A stretch of DNA of 64,000 bases from Spirochaetaceae bacterium. GTDB taxonomy: Bacteria > Spirochaetota > Spirochaetia > DSM-27196 > PXBQ01. Where the stretch lies: contig REEC01000117.1 of NCBI GenBank assembly GCA_007695285.1, positions 62,001 to 126,000 of the forward strand. Direction: 5' to 3'. Every line of letters begins with the position of its first letter. Positions within the stretch are counted from its first letter, which is position 1. Of this stretch, positions 43,742 to 53,372 are shown in pieces. Below the pieces are notes generated by a model. The model was given only the letters and a program-made list of their open reading frames with translations. It searched no databases and was not told where the DNA came from. Made by a program: the position numbers and the translations under genes.

Positions 43742-44607
43742 CACTCTCCCAAGATATCGGCGAGATACTCATCGGTCGAGAATACGTCAAGATCGCCGTA
43801 CTTTTCGCCACGACCGAGAAACGCCACCGGTATGCCAAGGTTTCGACAGATCTGAACGAGGATTCCACCTTTCGCGGTCGAGTCGTACTTCGCGAGCACG
43901 ACCGCGTCTATGCCGACCGCCGAGTGGAATATCTCAGCCTGCTGGTAGGCGTTCTGTCCCGTCGTTCCGTCGATCACGAGAAGCTTTTTGTAGTTACAGT
44001 TCGCCGCCTGAGTCGCGACGATTCGGTCGATCTTCGTGAGTTCCGCGACGAGATTCGCTTTGGTGTGCATGCGGCCCGCGGTGTCAGCAACAACCAACCG
44101 GTCGCCGCGTGAGCGTGCGCTCACGAGTGCGTCGTACACGACGGCGGCGGGATCGGCTCCGGGGCCCTGTGCGACGACGCGGACGCCGAGCCGCTCACCG
44201 TGGCGACTCAACTGATCGACCGCTGCCGCGCGAAAAGTGTCGCCCGCCGCGAGCACGATTCCCATGTCGCCGTACGTCGTTCGATAGTACTCGGTAAGTT
44301 TCGCGATCGTCGTCGTCTTCCCGACGCCGTTCACGCCGAGAATCAGGAAAACGTTTGTCGTTTCGGCGCTGAAAAGATCTCCCGCCTCGACGAGAAACCC
44401 GCCGAGAACCCGCCTGATCTCGTCGATAACCGACATCCTGTCGTGATGCGCACGATCGGAACGCAACCCATCGACGAGCTCGACCACGGTCTTTGCGCCG
44501 ATATCCGCCTCGATCAGCAGATCCTCGAGTTCGTCGAACACCTCATCGTCGACGCGCCCTCCGGAAAACAACGCGCGCAGTTTCTCTCCAAAACCCTTTT
44601 TTTTCAT
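43741..44607 (-). CDS. ftsY: Signal recognition particle receptor FtsY
   Basis: This 288-aa SRP-GTPase docks ribosome-SRP complexes at the membrane. A short N domain (about residues 1-75) is followed by the G domain with GVNGVGKTTT, the insertion-box AAGDTFRAAAVDQL, DTAGR, TKYD-like AKYDSTAKGG and GRGEKYGDL. It lacks the long acidic A domain of E. coli FtsY, as in many bacteria. ATG 44607 has GAGG upstream; ATG 44619 is a possible start four codons earlier. Confidence 0.93.
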   Translation of the reverse strand: MKKKGFGEKLRALFSGGRVDDEVFDELEDLLIEADIGAKTVVELVDGLRSDRAHHDRMSVIDEIRRVLGGFLVEAGDLFSAETTNVFLILGVNGVGKTTTIAKLTEYYRTTYGDMGIVLAAGDTFRAAAVDQLSRHGERLGVRVVAQGPGADPAAVVYDALVSARSRGDRLVVADTAGRMHTKANLVAELTKIDRIVATQAANCNYKKLLVIDGTTGQNAYQQAEIFHSAVGIDAVVLAKYDSTAKGGILVQICRNLGIPVAFLGRGEKYGDLDVFSTDEYLADILGE

Positions 44608-44622
44608 CTCGCCTCGCATGTC

Positions 44623-46056
44623 TTACTCAAAATGATACGCTTCTCCGACTGAGATATACCGGACAAGATCCCGCACCGCGCGAAACAACAATGCCCCACT
44701 GACCCCAACCGAAACCCATCCGCCGTAATACGCGGTGAGCCCGGTACGCGCTATGTCTTCTCGCCCGGAAATCGTCTGAATGCCCTCGGTCGCGGAGAAC
44801 ACCGTGAGATTGTCACGGTACACGCCGAACAACACGATAGGCACGGGAACCGAGAGCACAAAATGGCCGAGAGACCGGTAAAAAGCGTTCCGGCGGTCTG
44901 TCAGCCGTTGCTCGGCGTCGAAATCGTCGATCGTGAGAGCGCGCGAAATCGTCGCGGGCGAGTCGGGGGTAAGAAGAAACTGCGAATCGCGATACCCTTC
45001 GTTCGTGAGCCGGATATGGTCGACTTTCCACGGCGTCGGGATCGCGATCGGCGTCACACCGACGTACACCGCGTTTTGGTATACCGACGCGCCAGGAGGA
45101 ATCGACTCGATCGTGACCGGATCCGCCGCGACGGTGGGATACTCGAGATCGAGAACGAGCTTTTCACGGTGGTGGAGCGTGACGGTCCGAACGACGGCCG
45201 GTGAGCCGTGATTCACGATTCTCACGGTATGCGAGCCGGTTTCGAGAAACCGTACCGTCGTGTCCCCGTATCCGACGTGCCGATCGTTCAGAAAAATCCG
45301 TACCGACCGGTCGCCGGTCCGCACCGCGATGTCGCCCCAGTCACGACCGGCCACGAAATCGGCGAGTCGGTCAGCGATATCGGCGACGGCATCCTCTATC
45401 TCGGTCGGCAACACGACGTCGTACTCGGAAGCCACGACCTTGCCGGCAAGCGTCGAGTACGCCGTGGCGTCCACAAAGACGTACTCACCGAGCATCTCGA
45501 TCGTACCGAACACGATCAGGTCGAGGTCGTGCTCGCGGCTCGTTCGCTCGGGAAACACGACGGCCGGCAACAGCCCCGACTCGCCTTGAACCATCCGAAT
45601 CGGCTTTGTCGAGGGAATCTCGACGTCATCCGAACTCATCTCTTCGAGAAACGCGATTCGCTCGCGCGCCGCGCGTATGTCTTCCCGAGCCGCGGAGCGG
45701 GTCCGCTCGCGCGCGGCTTCGTCGCCGGTTCCGAAATACGCGCCGTCGCGGCGCTGAACCGCGTCGGTCAGCCGCCGCCCCTCGCGGACGATCTCGGCAT
45801 CGATCAACGAGCGCGCGTACGTTTCGCGTTCGGCCGGCGTAATCGCATGCGCATTGATCTCCGATAACCGCTCGCGCAGAAGAAGAGGAACCGAGCGCCC
45901 CAAGAACGCGAACTCGCTCGCGGCCCCGTCGACATCGAAAACTCCGAAGCCTATCCGCCAAAACTCACGCGCGTCGCGGACGGTCACGGTGCCCGCGTCC
46001 GCGTAGACCGGGAGAAGCGATACAACGGCAAACGCAAGTACGGCGGTTTTACGCAT
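44623..46056 (-). CDS. Exported PEGA-domain protein
   Basis: This 477-aa protein has a signal peptide (MRKTAVLAFAVVSLLPVYADA) and a mixed N-terminal half with helices rich in R and E (about residues 100-150). Two PEGA-like beta domains follow, about residues 245-295 (VRIFLNDRHVGYGDTTVRFL) and 305-355 (IPPGASVYQNAVYVGVTP). One or two hydrophobic helices lie near the C-terminus. PEGA domains usually sit on cell-surface or S-layer-type proteins. It overlaps the cheY-like gene by 8 nt and precedes ftsY by 15 nt. Confidence 0.75.
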   Translation of the reverse strand: MRKTAVLAFAVVSLLPVYADAGTVTVRDAREFWRIGFGVFDVDGAASEFAFLGRSVPLLLRERLSEINAHAITPAERETYARSLIDAEIVREGRRLTDAVQRRDGAYFGTGDEAARERTRSAAREDIRAARERIAFLEEMSSDDVEIPSTKPIRMVQGESGLLPAVVFPERTSREHDLDLIVFGTIEMLGEYVFVDATAYSTLAGKVVASEYDVVLPTEIEDAVADIADRLADFVAGRDWGDIAVRTGDRSVRIFLNDRHVGYGDTTVRFLETGSHTVRIVNHGSPAVVRTVTLHHREKLVLDLEYPTVAADPVTIESIPPGASVYQNAVYVGVTPIAIPTPWKVDHIRLTNEGYRDSQFLLTPDSPATISRALTIDDFDAEQRLTDRRNAFYRSLGHFVLSVPVPIVLFGVYRDNLTVFSATEGIQTISGREDIARTGLTAYYGGWVSVGVSGALLFRAVRDLVRYISVGEAYHFE

Positions 46057-46420
46057 TCCGTTTCACTGCTTTCGTGATTGCCGATGCAATTCGTTCTTTT
46101 CTGAATGGTTTCACGACAAAATCTCGTGCACCGAGTTTGATCGCCTTCACGATCATCTCCTGTTCACCAAGAGCGCTGCACATGACGACGCACGCGGTCG
46201 GATCGAGCAGCATGAGCTTCTTCAACGCGGTGATTCCGTCCATCACCGGCATAGCGATGTCGAGCAATACCACGTCGGGCTTGTCATCCGTGTATCGGAT
46301 CAACGCCTCCCATCCGTTTCGCGCCTCCGAGGTCACGACGAAACCGGCCTCTTCAACGGCCTCGCGAATCGCGATCCTCATAAACGTCAGGTCGTCGACG
46401 ATCAACACCCGAACGGACAT
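46049..46420 (-). CDS. CheY-like single-domain response regulator
   Basis: This 123-aa receiver domain only has acidic pocket DD in VLIVDDLTFMR, phospho-acceptor Asp in VVLLDIAMPVMDG, the conserved Ser/Thr position in MCSALG, and Lys in FVVKPF. ATG 46420 follows the prfB stop by 2 nt with GGGGTAAGG upstream. It has no output domain and no kinase gene beside it. It could act in chemotaxis or as a phospho-relay element. Confidence 0.88.
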   Translation of the reverse strand: MSVRVLIVDDLTFMRIAIREAVEEAGFVVTSEARNGWEALIRYTDDKPDVVLLDIAMPVMDGITALKKLMLLDPTACVVMCSALGEQEMIVKAIKLGARDFVVKPFRKERIASAITKAVKRNA

Positions 46421-46422
46421 CC

Positions 46423-47527
46423 TTACCCCGCTTGCCACGACACGCGCAGGTATTCTTCGATGAACTCATCGATCCTACCGTCCATCACGGCGTCGATATT
46501 ACCGGTCTCTTTTTTCGTTCGGTGATCCTTGACCATTGTGTACGGATGGAACACGTACGACCGGATCTGGTTTCCCCACGATATGTCTTTCTTCTCGGCA
46601 GCCTTGCTTTGCGCTTCCTTGTCCTGCTCTTCCTTGTAATGCTGGTACAGGCGCGACTTCAGCATCTTCATCGCGGTTGCGCGATTCTTGTGTTGACTGC
46701 GTTCGTTCTGGCACTGTACGACGATTCCCGTCGCGAGGTGAGTCAAACGTATCGCGGAATCGGTCGTGTTGACGTGCTGCCCTCCGGCACCGCCGGAGCG
46801 GTACGTGTCCACGCGAAGGTCCTCGGGTTTGATCTCGACGTCGATGTCGTCGTCGACAACCGGCGAACAGTACACCGAAGCGAACGATGTGTGCCGGCGC
46901 CCGGCCGAGTCGAACGGAGAGATCCTCACGAGTCGATGGACGCCGGTCTCGGGCAGCAGGAACCCGAACGCGTACGAACCTGAAACCTCGAGCGTGACCG
47001 ACTTGATGCCGCCTTCGGCTTCCTGGATGTCGAGCATCGCGGACTTGTAGCCGCGCCGCTCGATCCATCGCGAATACATCCGCAGCAACATCGAGACCCA
47101 GTCGCACGCTTCGGTCCCTCCTGCTCCGGAATGGATCGTGAGGTACGCGCCGCCCGCGTCAAATTCGCCGCTCAATAACTCGAGAAAACGGAGTTTTTCG
47201 TACCGTTCGGATAGATCCTCGAGCGCTTCCTGAATCTCGTCGGTCACCCCGACGTCTCCTTCCTCGACCGCGAGCTTGAACAGTTCGTCGGCATCGGAGA
47301 GATCGTTCACGAGTTCCACCCAGGGATCATGTTTATCGCGTAGTGTCTTCAACTCGGTCATGACGGCCTCGGCGCGATCTTTGTCGTTCCAGAACTCCGG
47401 ATTTGCGGTCTGCGCCTCGAGATCGTTGATGCGGCTCTTCAACGCATCGGAGTCAAAGATGCCCCCATGTTTCGAGAATTTTTTTCTTCGTCGTTTCGAG
47501 CGGTGTTCTCAACTCATCGATGTTCAT
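46423..47527 (-). CDS. prfB: Peptide chain release factor 2 with programmed +1 frameshift
   Basis: RF2 recognises UGA and UAA. The reading starts at ATG 47527 (MNIDELRTPLE...) with GGAGGG upstream, and 24 codons later meets an in-frame TGA at 47455-47453. The context GGGGG-CAT-CTT-TGA-C is the classic autoregulatory frameshift site. A +1 shift at CTT continues as DSDALKSRINDLEAQ to the stop at 46423, giving 367 aa. The domain 2/3 motifs are normal: the release motif GGAGGQHVN and the codon-recognition tripeptide region near SPF. It is first in the operon with cheY-like, PEGA, ftsY and lol genes. Confidence 0.95.
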
Positions 47528-47626
47528 GCGCCCTCCCACTGTTTTGGCCTGTTCCCGTAGTATACTTATTCCCCGGCTGCGTTCCAAGGCTTGTTGCGAG
47601 CAATCGATTCACCGATAATGGAATGT

Positions 47627-48832
47627 ATGAAACGTTGGAAGATCGGCTCGGCAATCGTGATCATTCTGTTACTTGCGTCGGCGTCACTGCTCGCTGATGA
47701 GGGCGTGTTTGTGACGGGGATCCGGATCGCGACGCGCGACCCGGAGGTGCGCATCACGTGGCGCGACGCCCCCGGCTACGACGGCACGTACCGTGTCTAC
47801 CGCCATACTGCAAGGATAGATCGAGAGAGCTTCCCGGATGCCGTTTTCGTCGGTACGGTCCAACCCGGCATCGAGGCGTTTCTCGACAGACCGCCGACCC
47901 CCGGGTTCTTCTACTACGCGGTAACGGCACACGACGCCGACGACACGCCGGTCACCGAGTACATTGCCTTTCAGAACGTTTCATCGCAGCCGGTCGAGAT
48001 CACGTCCACCGCGAGTCTCGAGCAGATCGCGGCTGAGGTCACGTCGATCACCGCGACTCCCGGCACGAACGCGATCACCGTAAACCTCGTCGCGACACGA
48101 GCAGACCGCGAGATCGTCGTGTATCGGTCGATTCAACCGTTCCACGGCCTCGAAAGCCTACAGGAAGCCACGCGTATCGCGACTGTCACGGGAGCCCGCG
48201 TTGAGATCCGGGACATTGGGATCCCGGGAGTCCCGTACTACTACGCCGCGTTCGACGCCGCGCTCGTCGCGGCCGGTAGAATCGCTTCGGTAGCCGGAGG
48301 GGACGTGATGGCCGAGTCCGTCGAGATACCGTTGCCGGCCGCCGCCGCGCGCGTCGCTCCGCAACCGACGGGACCGCGCGACCGCCCACTTCCGCTTCTA
48401 AGAATCACCCACGATGCACGAGGCCTGAGCGCGCTACCCGAACGCCGTGAGCTCGACCGTGTTACGCTCGCGGCCGTACGGTCGCTACTCGCATCGGCTC
48501 CTGACATCCAACGGCCCGAGCGTTCACCGGAGATCCTCGAGATTGATCGCATCAGAACCAATCAGGGAATCGACGGTGCGATTCACTCGATCGTCACGGG
48601 GCCACTCGCGAACGGACGTTGGGACGAGGCCGCCAAGTTGTTGAGAAACGTCCGGGCGGCTGCGTTCGAGTTTGAGACGCTGGCGCGCATCGCGTTTTAC
48701 AGAGGACAAGCGTTGTTTTTCGCGGGAAACACCCGCGAGGCTTTTTTCGAGTTTCTCACGGCCGAAGAGGCGCTGCGCGAGCGTGCGACACCGTGGATCG
48801 AAGCAACGCTCTCCAAGAGCGCGATCGATTAA
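47627..48832 (+). CDS. Exported protein with fibronectin-III-like domains
   Basis: This 401-aa protein has a signal peptide (MKRWKIGSAIVIILLLASASLLA). Two Fn3-like beta segments lie in the first half (EVRITWRDAPGYDGTYRVYRHT...GFFYYAVTAHDA, then ITVNLVATRADREIVVYRS...VPYYYAAF). A proline-rich linker (about residues 235-260) and a helical C-terminal region with TPR-like character (AKLLRNVRAAAFEFETLARIAFYRGQ) follow. ATG 47627 is used; ATG 47618 is three codons earlier. It is monocistronic and convergent with the small gene at 48843. Confidence 0.68.
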   Translation: MKRWKIGSAIVIILLLASASLLADEGVFVTGIRIATRDPEVRITWRDAPGYDGTYRVYRHTARIDRESFPDAVFVGTVQPGIEAFLDRPPTPGFFYYAVTAHDADDTPVTEYIAFQNVSSQPVEITSTASLEQIAAEVTSITATPGTNAITVNLVATRADREIVVYRSIQPFHGLESLQEATRIATVTGARVEIRDIGIPGVPYYYAAFDAALVAAGRIASVAGGDVMAESVEIPLPAAAARVAPQPTGPRDRPLPLLRITHDARGLSALPERRELDRVTLAAVRSLLASAPDIQRPERSPEILEIDRIRTNQGIDGAIHSIVTGPLANGRWDEAAKLLRNVRAAAFEFETLARIAFYRGQALFFAGNTREAFFEFLTAEEALRERATPWIEATLSKSAID

Positions 48833-48842
48833 CGGCGTCGCC

Positions 48843-49139
48843 CTACCCTTTGATTTTCTCGCCCGAGGTCGGCCGCTCGACGCCGTAGAACATGAACAGC
48901 TCGGATTGGATCCAGATGAAGTTTGAGTTCTCGGTCGGGACAAGGAATCTCGCGGAGTCGACCTCGTCACCGTCTTTGGTGAACACCGTGACTTTCTCGA
49001 CCGCGAGAACGGGGTACACCGTCTCGGGATCGAAAAGTTTCGCCATGCTGATGTAGTTCGAAGACATATGCGGGAAAAAATCCCGGAATGCTTTCTTCAG
49101 GTCCTCTTTGACTTTGACGTAAAAAATCCCGGTCGTCAT
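48843..49139 (-). CDS. Small conserved-looking protein of unknown function
   Basis: This 98-aa soluble protein starts at ATG 49139 with GGAGG 7 nt upstream. Its pattern (FYVKVKEDLKKAFRDFFPHM...VEKVTVFTKDGDEVDSARFLVPT...IWIQSELFMFYG) suggests one compact alpha/beta domain. There is no signal peptide and no known motif. It lies 31 nt after the GH57 gene at the end of the rnf operon. Confidence 0.65.
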   Translation of the reverse strand: MTTGIFYVKVKEDLKKAFRDFFPHMSSNYISMAKLFDPETVYPVLAVEKVTVFTKDGDEVDSARFLVPTENSNFIWIQSELFMFYGVERPTSGEKIKG

Positions 49140-49170
49140 GATTCCTCCGTTTCGTGGGAACGACACATTT

Positions 49171-51168
49171 TCATACTCTTTCGATTCGGACGTCAACCGT
49201 AGCCCTCCACGATGCGCCGGGCTCGATCGCGAGCGACCACCGCGGCAAAAGACAAGACGACTGATACTCGGTTCCGAGCCCGTCCGACGTACGATACACC
49301 GTTTCGACCGGAAGACTCCAGAGCTCGGCCGGCACCGAAAACTTCAGAGCTATCGTCGTCTTGGTATTCAGGTCGAGAAATCGTACTGCGTCGACATCGG
49401 TCTCGCTGGTGCGCGTCGGGCCGATCTCGGTCTCGGCCTCCCCTTTTGCGACGTACAGCCTCAAGACATCGACTTCTCGCGATACAGCGCTCAGGTTGAT
49501 TTCGGATCCAAAAACGGTAAAAAGCGCGTTCTCAGAACGATTCGTTATCGTGTACGCAACCGAAAGCCCACCCTTTTTGAACGAGTACTTCTTGGCAATC
49601 TCTACCGGGTCCCGACGCGAATCGTGTTCGACGAACGAACTCGCCGTGAGCGCGACTTCGCGGTTCTCGCGCTTGTAATCGGTGACGGTGTACCGCGTAT
49701 CGAGAAAACCACCCGCTTCGCGATACTTCATCACGTCGAAATCGGCGATCGTCGCGTCCTTCTCAAAAAAATGGTCGATGAACGCGGATCGCCGGTACGT
49801 GTCGTACCCGAGAGCCCCCACGTCTTCGGTATGGTACGGCTCAGGGTGGCGTGCCATCGTATCGAGGAAGTTCCACGAGATCGGTAGATAGTCGAGCTCG
49901 AACAGAGCGCCCCCTTCCGAGTGAACGTACGCGTTCATGTCGTGGCCCTGATACAGATACTCTTGAACACCGTCCATGTCAAAATCGATCGCGATGACAG
50001 ATGGGATGAAAATACCCCGTTCGCGCGTGACTTTCTCGGCTTCGATCAGACTCGAGTAGACGCTCTTGCGCAAGGCGTTCCGGTAGATTCCGCCCGGGCG
50101 ACCGTGCCAATACGCGTGGTGACACTGCCCCCGCCACAACTCTTCGCGAGCCGCGAGTTTACGATACTTGTCGCCACGAACCTGGTTCACGAGCACGTGC
50201 GTGTACTGCATCTTCGCGTACATCAGGTTGCTCTCCGGGTACTTCACGAGAAAATGACGGAAAAACCCACTCGGAACCGGTTTGCACTGTTTGGACGACT
50301 TCGATTTCGGGTTCATCCCGTACGGTTCCGCCCAACTCTGCATCGCCGCGTACGAGGTCGTCGGGAAGTACGTGCGCCGCCGCGGAACAAACGAGCGCAG
50401 ATACCGCGGAGGAAGCACCGGCTGCAGCCACTCGGAGTTGTCACGGATTTTGGTGAGAATTTCGGTGAGCCACGACTGATCGTAACAGCCGTCGTGCCCG
50501 TTCCGACCGTCAAGCGACTCGCCCTCGATCATGAGCGACACGACACGATCGCCTCGTTCGGTGGCGGCGGATCGAAGTTTCTCGATTACGTCATCGGGAG
50601 AGATCCGCGGTGCGCCCGAACGCAGGACGTTACAGACCGGAAAGACCGTCAGAATGCGTCCCTGGTCCTCGGTCAAACACGGGCGGTACATGTCTCCGCC
50701 CGAGAGGCCACCCGCTGTGAAATGATGATCGTCGAGGAAGATGTAGTCGATTCCGCTTGTGCTGTACGTCGACGCGAACGTCGGCTCCCAGACGTACTCG
50801 GTGACCCATGCGCCGCGCGGGCGCCGTCCGAACTGCTTGCGGAGAAACGTCGTCATGCGTTCGATTTGGCCAAGTCGGTCTTGACGAGGGATCAACGCGA
50901 GTACCGGGTCGTAAAACGCACCACCGAGAAGTTCAACCTGCCGCCGCGACGCCATCTCCGAGAGTACGTCGATGAACTCCGAGTGCTTTTTTTCGAGCCA
51001 CTGCAGAAGAACGCCGGAGAAATGCAGCGTCAGCGCCACTTCCGGGAAGTTATACAGCGTCTTGAGAAACGGCTTATAACACGTCTGATACGATTCTTCT
51101 ATTTCGTCGTCGCGGGCACCAAGTGGCTGGCTGTTATTCGTTCCGAATATCAGTTTGACTTTTTTCAT
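49171..51168 (-). CDS. GH57 family alpha-glucanotransferase/amylase-like protein
   Basis: This 665-aa protein has the length and layout of archaeal-type 4-alpha-glucanotransferases: a (beta/alpha)7 catalytic barrel followed by beta domains (DUF1925/1926-like). The nucleophile glutamate E124 is in VTEYVWEP, matching E123 of the Thermococcus litoralis enzyme. The general-acid Asp (D214 there, in DDGEKF) aligns with E215 in MIEGESLDG here, so activity may be altered. It would act on glycogen or malto-oligosaccharides in the cytoplasm. It overlaps rnfB by 35 nt, so it is co-expressed with the Rnf pump. Confidence 0.8.
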   Translation of the reverse strand: MKKVKLIFGTNNSQPLGARDDEIEESYQTCYKPFLKTLYNFPEVALTLHFSGVLLQWLEKKHSEFIDVLSEMASRRQVELLGGAFYDPVLALIPRQDRLGQIERMTTFLRKQFGRRPRGAWVTEYVWEPTFASTYSTSGIDYIFLDDHHFTAGGLSGGDMYRPCLTEDQGRILTVFPVCNVLRSGAPRISPDDVIEKLRSAATERGDRVVSLMIEGESLDGRNGHDGCYDQSWLTEILTKIRDNSEWLQPVLPPRYLRSFVPRRRTYFPTTSYAAMQSWAEPYGMNPKSKSSKQCKPVPSGFFRHFLVKYPESNLMYAKMQYTHVLVNQVRGDKYRKLAAREELWRGQCHHAYWHGRPGGIYRNALRKSVYSSLIEAEKVTRERGIFIPSVIAIDFDMDGVQEYLYQGHDMNAYVHSEGGALFELDYLPISWNFLDTMARHPEPYHTEDVGALGYDTYRRSAFIDHFFEKDATIADFDVMKYREAGGFLDTRYTVTDYKRENREVALTASSFVEHDSRRDPVEIAKKYSFKKGGLSVAYTITNRSENALFTVFGSEINLSAVSREVDVLRLYVAKGEAETEIGPTRTSETDVDAVRFLDLNTKTTIALKFSVPAELWSLPVETVYRTSDGLGTEYQSSCLLPRWSLAIEPGASWRATVDVRIERV

Positions 51169-52069
51169 CCACTTCCCGTTCAGGACGATCCTCTACGGCG
51201 ACTGCCTTCGATTGGTTCTTTGAGTTCGACTTGGAAGATTGTACTTCCGCTCGGCCGAATTGTAAATCACCCGAGCCCGGAATGATACACTTTGGAGGAC
51301 ATTTCTCGACCGCGGCGTCGCGTGGCCCCTTTTTGTCATAATCGATCGTCGAAAGGAAGTTCGTTATCTCGAATCCACCCTCCGGACTTCGTTTCGCGCA
51401 GATGCTACAGCCGATACACCCCACTTTGCAGTGTTTCCGGACGACTTTCGGTGGGTCGGTATTGTTGCACGCGACGATTACGTCCGCGTCGTACGGCACC
51501 CACTTCATGACGTTCGTCGGGCAGACCTCGATGCACTTTCCGCACGAGATACAAACGTCCTTATCGACGCGAACCTTGCCCTCGGCGTCGTAACCGATCG
51601 CGTCGACCGGGCAGACGCGGATGCAGCTCCCGAGCTGAAGGCACGATTGTTTGCACACCTTGTCGCCGCCGTACAGAAGGTGCAGTGCGTTGCAGTCCTG
51701 GATACCCGAGTACTCAAACTCATACGTGCTGACGTCTCTGCCGCCGCGGCAGTGGACTTGCGTGACCATCCGCTTCGTGGGACTCTCGATCTCGACGCCC
51801 ATCACGCTCCCGATCTTCTCGACGACGGTCGGGCCACCGGGTGAACACAACGTGAGCGTTTGCTCGGACTCGTTTGCGATCGCCTCCGCGTACGCCGCGC
51901 AGCCGGCGTATCCACACGCACCGCAGTTGAGCCCCGGCAGGATCTCTTCGAGCTCGGCGACGCGCGAATCCTTCTGCACCGCGAGAACCTTCGACGCAAA
52001 CGCCAACCCTATCCCAAAAACGGCGCCGAGCGCGCCGACAATAAGTATTGCGAACAAGATCGTGAGCAT
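51134..52069 (-). CDS. rnfB: Rnf complex iron-sulfur subunit RnfB
   Basis: This 311-aa protein has an N-terminal membrane anchor (residues 1-27). A CGACGYAGCAAYAEA four-Cys cluster motif near residue 50 is followed by two ferredoxin-type clusters (CLQLGSCIRVCPVD and CISCGKCIEVCPTN). Further cysteines in the C-terminal half (HCKVGCIGCSICAK and CPPKCI) occur in RnfB of anaerobes. It accepts electrons from ferredoxin. The last 12 codons overlap the GH57 start. Confidence 0.93.
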   Translation of the reverse strand: MLTILFAILIVGALGAVFGIGLAFASKVLAVQKDSRVAELEEILPGLNCGACGYAGCAAYAEAIANESEQTLTLCSPGGPTVVEKIGSVMGVEIESPTKRMVTQVHCRGGRDVSTYEFEYSGIQDCNALHLLYGGDKVCKQSCLQLGSCIRVCPVDAIGYDAEGKVRVDKDVCISCGKCIEVCPTNVMKWVPYDADVIVACNNTDPPKVVRKHCKVGCIGCSICAKRSPEGGFEITNFLSTIDYDKKGPRDAAVEKCPPKCIIPGSGDLQFGRAEVQSSKSNSKNQSKAVAVEDRPEREVDEKSQTDIRNE

Positions 52070-52110
52070 AGCTCATCCTCCTCGAGAGAAAACCGTACCG
52101 CCGCGCGAAA

Positions 52111-52701
52111 TCACCCGATCAAATTCCGCAAAAGAGCGACGTCGAACGCCATAAACGCGAGAGCCATCAACCCGCCCGTGATGAACGCGATCGGCGTCCC
52201 GCGAAGGAACTTCGGCACCCACTCGGTATCGAGTTTTTCACGCAACGTCGACATGAGCAGGATCGCCAACAAAAACCCCACGCCCGCGGCAAAACCCGCG
52301 ACAAAGCTCTCGATTGCACCGTACTCGTTGCGCACCGCGATCAACGCGATACCGAGCACCGCGCAGTTCGTCGTGATGAGCGGCAGATATATTCCGAGTG
52401 CCTTGTAGAGAGGCGGGGAGATCTTCTGGATAACCATCTCGACGAGCTGAACCAGCCCGGCGATCACGAGAATGAACGTTATCGTTTGGAGAAACTCGAT
52501 CCCCAACGGGATGAGAACGACGTTGTGGATCATCCACGTGGTGAGAGACGCCAGCGACATCACGAACGTCACCGCGAAACCCATTCCAACCGCCGACTCG
52601 ACGTTCTTGGAAACCCCGATAAACGGGCAGAGTCCGAGAAACTGGTTCAAGATGATGTTATTGATGAAAACGAACGTGATGATAATCCCGATGTACGTCA
52701 T
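52111..52701 (-). CDS. rnfA: Rnf complex membrane subunit RnfA
   Basis: This 196-aa protein has six predicted membrane helices. It includes the NQFLGLCPFIGVSKNV stretch near the N-terminus and TNCAVLGIALI in the middle, each with a conserved cysteine thought to hold iron near the membrane centre. It is homologous to NqrE and pairs with RnfE as an inverted-topology dimer. It overlaps rnfE by 4 nt. Confidence 0.93.
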   Translation of the reverse strand: MTYIGIIITFVFINNIILNQFLGLCPFIGVSKNVESAVGMGFAVTFVMSLASLTTWMIHNVVLIPLGIEFLQTITFILVIAGLVQLVEMVIQKISPPLYKALGIYLPLITTNCAVLGIALIAVRNEYGAIESFVAGFAAGVGFLLAILLMSTLREKLDTEWVPKFLRGTPIAFITGGLMALAFMAFDVALLRNLIG

Positions 52702-53369
52702 GCCCGACCTCCGTCGCGCGTCGCCGTTCGTGTCGCCGCGGATCGTGCACGCGCGCGTACATCCTCGATGACGTTGAGAAGCCCTTTGAGGTACCCCATC
52801 ACGAGAAGCGCGCCCGCCGCGAGCGACATGATCCGGACCGGCTGTTCACTCAACCCCGGAATCACGAACGTTCCGTCGAAACCGCCGATCGGGAAAACCG
52901 TGATCGTCCCGTTGCCGAGGACCTCACGGATCAGAGCGATCACGACGAGCGCCAGTGTGAACCCCAGCCCCATCCCGATTCCGTCGAGAACCGACGACCC
53001 GACGGTATTCTTGGCCGCGAACGCCTCGGCCCGTCCCAGGATCACGCAGTTCACGACGATGAGTTGAACGAACACCCCAAGATTGCGCGAAAGCGCGGGC
53101 GCAAACGCCTGCATCGAGAGATCGACGACGGTGACAAAACTCGCGATGATCACGATGTACGCGGGGATCCGCACCTTCTCAGGGATAAAATCCTTGAGAA
53201 GTGAGACGAAAGTGTTCGAACACACCAGGACAAAAATCACGCCCGCGCCCATGCCCAACGCGTTCACGACTTGTGTCGAGACCGCGAGCGCGGGACACAG
53301 CCCGAGCATGATCACGAATATCGGATTCTCGCGGTAGACACCGCGAGTCAACGTAGTCATTGTACTCAT
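52698..53369 (-). CDS. rnfE: Rnf complex membrane subunit RnfE
   Basis: This 223-aa protein has six membrane helices. The motifs NPIFVIMLGLCPALAVSTQV and VNCVILGRAEAFA carry the paired cysteines, homologous to NqrD. It follows rnfG after 3 nt and has a basic C-terminal tail (RARARSAATRTATR). Confidence 0.92.
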   Translation of the reverse strand: MSTMTTLTRGVYRENPIFVIMLGLCPALAVSTQVVNALGMGAGVIFVLVCSNTFVSLLKDFIPEKVRIPAYIVIIASFVTVVDLSMQAFAPALSRNLGVFVQLIVVNCVILGRAEAFAAKNTVGSSVLDGIGMGLGFTLALVVIALIREVLGNGTITVFPIGGFDGTFVIPGLSEQPVRIMSLAAGALLVMGYLKGLLNVIEDVRARARSAATRTATRDGGRA

Positions 53370-53372
53370 GGA

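Noticed and set aside
46423-47442. prfB as a 339-aa gene starting at 47442
   Set aside because: The true start is 47527 with a programmed +1 frameshift at CTT-TGA; starting at 47442 would drop the normal N-terminus.
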